Source of the DNA: Vitis vinifera
Taxonomy: Eukaryota; Streptophyta; Magnoliopsida; Vitales; Vitaceae
Assembly: GCF_030704535.1 (NCBI RefSeq)
Contig: NC_081811.1
Coordinates: 547,501 to 611,500, forward strand
Direction: 5' to 3'
DNA length: 64,000 nucleotides
Part shown: positions 58,601 to 64,000 of the stretch, in pieces
Position numbering within the stretch: the first letter of the stretch is position 1
Layout: each line of letters starts with the position of its first letter
The notes under the pieces: model-generated
Database searches by the model: none
What the model saw: the letters and a program-made list of their open reading frames with translations, nothing else
What the model was told of the DNA's origin: nothing
Program-made: the position numbers and the translations under genes

Positions 58601-58739
58601 ACTACCAATAAAGTGATATGAAGAGAAAAATAAAAAAATCAGGAACAAAAATAAGGTATATATATAAGAGACACAAGCATACATTCTCCAAGTTCTCACC
58701 TTTCTGCCTTCTTTTAGTTTCTCCAACTCCAGAATTCAT
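49652..58739 (-). CDS. GCN5-like histone acetyltransferase with N-terminal Tudor-like domain and bromodomain
   Basis: Seventeen exons join in frame to 498 residues: 58700-58739, 57642-57736, 57417-57548, 57090-57199, 56017-56056, 55205-55269, 54919-54999, 54229-54300, 53694-53862, 53224-53264, 52744-52843, 52260-52328, 51411-51465, 50778-50896, 50537-50630, 49848-49989 and 49652-49724. Residues ~60-110 are Tudor-like ([20 protein letters not shown], then [11 protein letters not shown]). Residues ~140-285 are the GNAT domain, with general-base E217 (FVEIAF) and acetyl-CoA loop QIKGCGA (228-234). [11 protein letters not shown] (~359-369) is the Ada2-contact region. Residues ~397-480 are the bromodomain, with Asn463. 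GCN5 acetylates histone H3 in SAGA. The usual ~200-residue Ser-rich/acidic N-terminus is missing. Changes such as [10 protein letters not shown] (usually YADNNAVGYF) mark a divergent paralogue. Introns after 50778 and 49848 start with GC. Confidence 0.88.
53168..53219. repeat. Two-copy 26-bp tandem repeat beside a GCN5-like exon
   Basis: AATCATACAAGGG-TTGTGTATCAAAC occurs twice without differences, ending four bases from the 53224-53264 exon, just inside the intron. Confidence 0.9.
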
Positions 58740-60382
58740 TTTTCAAAAACTGAATCTAAAAACCCTAAATAAGATCTGGCAAGCATCATAAGCAAAACAA
58801 ATTCAATCAAAAAGAAGAAAAATCATAGAAAAAAATAAGAAGGAAAAATAAAAGAAAGATAACCTGCTACTAGAAACTTTTTCAAAATATGATGAAATGA
58901 GCAAATATGTGTGGTAAAATGATTATTTATTTGAGAAATTTTAGGATTTGATTTGTTAAAATATCCTAGCATTAGACATTAATTATGCTAACCTTTTGTA
59001 ATTATATTTAACTAATTAAGAAAGGAAAATTTTGGAAAGAATCAAGAGAGCCAGGTAGATTGTGATATGTGACACTTACTAGTTTGTTGACCGATGACCT
59101 TAATGCTACACCATTGGCGTGATGCAGTGCTGTGGTCCCTTTTATTTTGCTATTAATTTAAATACTATGATTAGAAACATAATATATTGGACAGAGAACA
59201 ACCACATGTGGCTTGAGCAATTCAAAATTATGAAGATTTTAATCACATGTGCAGACTGAAGCTTAAAATTTAATGCTCATTAATGGAGTTCGTAAAAATT
59301 TTGAAGGTTTTGTTTAGAAGAATCTTGATTTTTGGGTTTCATCATGATGAAAATTAAGAAAAAAAAGTAATATGGTGAGAAAAAAAAGAGAACTTTACCT
59401 TTTGAAACAAATCATTTTCAGTTTATGAAGTGAAGAGAAAATTAGGGAAAACTAATCTGTTAATAGGTCTTAAAATGAATGTCAAATTAACACATGATTC
59501 TACGAAGTTCTTTATGTACTTTCTCCCTTCTTGGCTAAAATGCGAGATGGTTCAATTGATAAGATATCAGACCATGATTTCATTGCAGTTTGCAGGTTGG
59601 GCTGTTCTTATTTTCCAATATTTGATTGAGTTTATCCCCACATTTTGCAGTATATGCACAAATAATTAATAGCGCTGGAAAGATATAATTTAGTCTTAAA
59701 AAAGCTTGTGTTTGTATCTCAATGTTATGCGTATTATATCAAATCAAAATTTCGTTTTTCCTTTTATTTTTTGTGCTTTTCATACTGCAAATGGGGAAAG
59801 CCGACAATATGGGGTAAATACGGGCTCATATTATCTTTTGAGCTGGGAATAAATTGCTTACATGGGGTAGTGGATGTCAGCCTAATATTTTTGTCAAGGC
59901 ATTGTCTATCGTTCAAGGTTGTGATTGCATGAATTTGTCACATATTAGTAATGGAATCATTAATTTGTGTGAGTGCTTTAAGTAGATTGATAATTTTAGA
60001 TCAAAATTTCTATATATACTCCTAACTTGGGTCTTTCAAAATCCTCCATTGGACTACTTGTTTATTTAAGATCAAGGTTGTTTGCAAAATCGCTTAGTAG
60101 TAGATAGATATAAATGAATCAACAAGGTTCTTAAATTATGATTATCTTAATTCATTTTTGTAATAAAAGATCACAAAGAGTAAATGGGTAATGTTTTTTT
60201 TTTACCAAGTACTCTTTTTGTGCTCTATTGTGTAATCAATCCAACCTTAATGACAATCGATCCATGTTTATTTTGTATGTGAAATTTCGAATTTACACTA
60301 TGATGGTGAGTTAATTGATTATTAATGAGGATATATATAGGCTAAACTTGAATCATATGTGCTTAGGAAAGTAGTAAAATAA
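58740..60382. other. Upstream region of the GCN5-like gene
   Basis: Promoter and 5' leader, then AT-rich spacer. Frames at 59430-59669 and 59708-59932 have no recognisable domain and atypical composition. No gene called. Confidence 0.4.
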
Positions 60383-60610
60383 TTTTTATTTTGACTAGGA
60401 AATTGATGGATATTTGGGTATGTGATGGGTGTTGTTGAATATCTATATACATTTTGATGGAGTGTTGGTGCATTTGTATGTAATTAAATTGTTAATTTTT
60501 ATTTTGACTATGAAATTGATGGATATTTGGGTATGTGATGGGTGTTATTGAATATTAATTTACATACATCTTGAAGGAGTGTTGGTGTATTTGTATGTAT
60601 ATTGTATTAT
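60383..60610. repeat. Two-copy ~114-bp tandem duplication
   Basis: Copies begin TTTTATTTTGACTA (60383 and about 60498) and share GAAATTGATGGATATTTGG and GAGTGTTGGTG. They differ by small indels. Confidence 0.85.
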
Positions 60611-60738
60611 TTAAATTGTTGGAAGAGTGTTGGTCCCTCATGCATTCTTCCACAAGGGGAGTGATAGCCTTCTTTAAGAGTAACAAAACACCTATTCAAT
60701 ACCCATTCCCCTTGGAGAAGATAAAGGTTAATCTTAAA

Positions 60739-62005
60739 AGAGAAAAACACCCAAAAAGGGGGGTGAATTGAGTTTTTAAAAATTCTTTTTAAACACAACA
60801 AATTTAAGCACAAGAGAAGCAAATATAAAGAAATAAGGTTAGATAAATCAAACTCAGATTTTATAGTGGTTCAGCACTTCCTTGCCTACGTCCACTCTCC
60901 TCAAGCTCCTAACTTAGTGAAGGTCTCACTAACTTGAAGTTTCAATCAAGTTTCTAATCACCTTTACACTTGGATTCCGGCTCCAGTGGGCTCTTACACA
61001 ATCTCTTCAAGTTTTAACTCACTTGGAGGCTTTAACACTCAATTAACAAGTATTAATCTCTCAACCTAGCTCAACAATGACTCAAATACAACTTAAGGTT
61101 AAGATGAATCACAAAGATGTACTAAAAGATATGCAAATGAAGATTTAATGCATCAAGAAAAGAAATGAGAGCTTTTAAGTTAAGAACAAGTAGGTAAACA
61201 AATAAATGCAGGTGTTCTCTTGCTCATAAATGAAGTAGAGCTCTCTATTTATAAGTTTCTAACCTTAGGAGCCAAAGAAACCAAAAAACAACCTCAACCA
61301 GTTGAGCTAAGGGGTCAACCGGTTCACTAACCGTTTGAACATTTAATGCTTGGCAGGTAATTATTACCCTAGATCGGACCTTGATCGGCCCTTGACCAGA
61401 CCTTGATCGGGAAAGCAAATACCTCGACTGTGAAAGAAAAGTTATTGGAAGAGAGAGAATGTTTTTACACCTCTTGAATGGATCTCGACCGGGAGAAGGA
61501 ACCAGTTAACTGGTACCTTATTTGGTTGAGTCGGTTTAGATAGTGTTTTGATCGGTTCACCATTTTTTGTCTGAAAACCTATCTTTTTCTGGTCTTTTTG
61601 CTTCTATCACTTAGGCAAGGTCTTTAGGTAAAATTATATGTCAATTTTGAAACGTTTTGCCTAAGGTTCATTTGATAGATCTCGGATTTTGATGGAAATG
61701 TAACTTTAAAGCATAAACCGAGTTTTTCAAAGATGCATGAAATGATATGTAAATCCTAAGTGCACCCATGCATTCATCTTATATATGTTTCCTATGATTA
61801 AAAGTCTTCCAAAAGTCTTGATCTTGCATTCATTAGGTCATTTGATGAAATTCCAAATTAATACCTGAAATTCTTTATAATTCAAACCAATTGTAACTAA
61901 ACCATGGTTTGTTATTATCAAAACATGATTAGGAGAACCCTTGGGCTAACACCTCTCAATGTAGTCCATAGTTGAGATTCGTATACAATTAGTATCAAAG
62001 CAAGT
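60739..62005 (+). mobile_element. LTR-like segment with tRNA-Met-like primer site
   Basis: The block from about 60739 (AACACCCAAAAAGGGGGGTG) to about 61985 is typical in character of a long plant LTR. It includes GC-rich repeats built on GACCTTGATCGG (61370-61415). It is followed by TTAGTATCAAAGCA (about 61986-61999), close to a primer site (TTGGTATCAGAGC). No coding part follows, so it would be a 5' LTR fragment. Boundaries are uncertain. Confidence 0.45.
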
Positions 62006-62884
62006 TTCCAATTTAAATTTTTTTGGTCCTTGAATCTCAAGCATGAATCCTTATATCAAGAAGGCACCTAGTACATGATGAGACCATTTTATTTCAATGG
62101 TTAAAATTTTTCACATTATAAAATGAAAATACAATACGAAAAAAATATGGAATGTTATTGAATTTGAATGAATTCCATCAAAGGTGTTGAATAAAGAAGG
62201 TAGATCAAAAGTTTGCACCATATTGACCCTTTCAGGTTTAAAAAGGGTTTGTCCTCATTGTGCTAAAACAACATAATTATATTTATCCAACAAACAAAGC
62301 CTAAGTTGAGTATTCACTTATTCTCAAAGACTAATCTTATAGCCTACACAAATGATAAATTAATTACACACCCAAGGAATTTTACATTTTCAACATCCTT
62401 GCATCATATGTTATATAAGAAAATCCTTGATTTCACTTCTTGTGTCAATAAAAACTAGTGTCATATTATTAGTTCAATAACATAAAGATAAAAAAATCAT
62501 TCACAAAAAAAGTATACGAGGTTTAATCTAGTTTGACCAAACATGCTTATGATATTTATGAAGAAGATAAGAATCATTTTACTGAACATGCATAGAGAAT
62601 ATCATTCAAAATAGAAAGAGAGAGAGATAGCCATTAAACTTTGATCAAACATCTTATATTTCCGACTCCATTTATTTACATCCGCAATAGCGAGCCTTCT
62701 AATTTTATGAGAAAATTCCAAATATATAAAATATTGTATATTATGCCATAAAAGTAAATATATACCGAATAAGAACTTGAAGCTCTTTCCAATATTATGC
62801 CATAAAAGTAATAGCATGCAGCAGGATCAAGATATAACAGACGATTCCCCTCAGACTACTGCTACCAGAGAAAGCCTAGCTAGT
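62006..62884. other. AT-rich spacer
   Basis: No exon recognised. ATTATGCCATAAAAGTAA occurs twice (around 62738 and 62795). Confidence 0.4.
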
Positions 62885-63305
62885 TCAGTAATCTTGAGCA
62901 TTTTTCAGAGCTAGATACATCTTATGTGCTTAAACACACTGGAACTAGTGGAAAGGAGACTGGTTTTTGGATCAAGATAAGGTGCCTGCATGTGGAAAAC
63001 GATATTATTCTTGTAAGTTACTTCAAAAAGAGATCATTTGACATAAATTGAAATTAAATTGCTCCATATTCTTATGAGTTTCACAATGTTGTTCATGCAC
63101 AGATGTGGGGGCATAAACATGACCCCAAAAAAAAAAAATCCTGGCCAGAAATAATTGTACTTTAGTATCCCAAGACAGTTTGTTTTTTCGTCATGGCTAG
63201 AGTCCATAAATTTATGAGACAGCTACATACCTCCAATCCAGTTATATCATAATTTCTTTGGCATGGATTCAGAGAGGGTGCATGGTGAGTACTCAATGTT
63301 AACAT
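62885..63305 (-). pseudogene. INO80 complex subunit C (IES6-like, YL1_C domain) pseudogene fragment
   Basis: Two exon-like blocks (63231-63305 and 62885-62985) are joined by an intron with GTATGT and TGCAG ends. The first reads VNIEYSP in one frame, then shifts to PCQRNYDITGLE. The second reads APYLDPKTSLL then VFKHIR, and after another break YLALKNAQDY before a stop. This order matches the C-terminus of plant INO80C, where a ...CDITGFEAPY-DP-T-LRYAN... core (YL1_C domain) precedes a YLALRNA tail. At least two frame breaks and the loss of the RYAN segment show it is dead. Earlier exons were not found to the right. Confidence 0.65.
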
Positions 63306-63310
63306 CTGCA

Positions 63311-64000
63311 GAACAGGATAAAATGAAGTAAAAATTAACTTTTCAAATTATTGTTGACATTGATTTCCTAAAAACATTGATCACTAAGCCACAAATGCAT
63401 GTTTTATTAGAAGGGAATACTCTTTTAGACAGAAAGAACATGTTTTCTCTTCCAGATGAAGAGTTTTGACTCTATGTTGAAGCACAAAATCTCCTAGAGC
63501 TGCATGTCATGATGAAATGATGCTATGCTTCCAAAATGCTAGCTTCTATCTTCTACAATTGCAACCATGTATGGTTTTTTAACCTAAAAAACACCTACAT
63601 AATATATAGCAATGAGATTCTCATATATATATATATATATAACAAGTATGAGGTAAATTTAATAAAATTAATTATCTTAATGTTTAGAAAAAAATACAAA
63701 TAGGCCAAATATCAATTCTAATACCTTGTCATGCCAATATGGCTAAGAAACACAGTTGATGGATCAGTTAGATCGATGGAGCCAAAGTTGGAAGCAGTAC
63801 CGTCTCCTTATCAGATACTTCATTGCAGTTGTGTAAGCTTAATGAATAAGATCAATTGGCCAATTATCCAAGAAACTTCAATGAATGCTGGTTGAAATTA
63901 AAGAAATATCTACATAAATACTTTCAATAGGAAAAAAGTGCATTGGATATATTTCATATGGGATTTGTTAACAGTAATAGTGAATATAAACCTTAAACAG
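63311..64000. other. Right flank, no gene recognised
   Basis: AT-rich with a TA dinucleotide run (63626-63641). A stretch at 63755-63840 has less AT bias but gives no domain I recognise. It could hold upstream pieces of the INO80C copy. Confidence 0.35.

Noticed and set aside
59430..59932. Two adjacent plus-strand frames of 79 and 74 codons
   Set aside because: Hydrophobic, AT-driven composition, no conserved motif and no splice or promoter context that would support a gene.

Overview
The window is plant nuclear DNA. It has multi-exon genes with GT-AG introns, chloroplast and mitochondrial targeting sequences, plant transcription-factor families, L1-type LINEs, plant LTR elements with tRNA-Met-like primer sites, and AT-rich MITEs. 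The gene set and repeats fit a woody eudicot, and grapevine (Vitis) is my best guess. That guess comes from recognition, not from a search.

Left to right: a small gag-only LTR element (403-2531); a first exon of an OSB-type organellar single-strand DNA-binding protein (3593-3945, minus), with no further exons found in the window; AT-rich MITE sequence; a Mutator-like MITE with a 9-bp target duplication (5345-5961); the gene for the 24-kDa subunit of mitochondrial complex I (6145-13792, plus), whose third intron holds a 5'-truncated LINE; a bHLH factor of the UNE12 type (16110-22104, minus); the tryptophan synthase alpha subunit (23791-30065, plus); an intronless PPR protein (30202-32010, minus); a group C bZIP factor (33629-43501, plus), whose last intron holds a second decayed LINE with a MITE nested in it; a copia element with two LTRs (45569-48437, minus); a 17-exon GCN5-like histone acetyltransferase (49652-58739, minus); LTR-like sequence; and a broken copy of an INO80-complex subunit C gene (62885-63305, minus).

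From memory, complex I 24 kDa, UNE12, the TrpA-like gene and bZIP10 occur in the same order on Arabidopsis chromosome 4 (At4g02580, 02590, 02610, 02640). The left two thirds is therefore an old conserved block. The part right of about 44 kb looks like younger accessory DNA: mobile elements plus divergent or broken copies of chromatin genes.

The most notable gene is the GCN5-like one. I could join all 17 exons in frame to a 498-residue protein with no disabling change. The acetyltransferase and bromodomain keep their key residues. The usual long Ser-rich/acidic N-terminus of plant GCN5 is replaced by a short basic leader and a Tudor-like module. This is a candidate undescribed Tudor-HAT-bromodomain protein.
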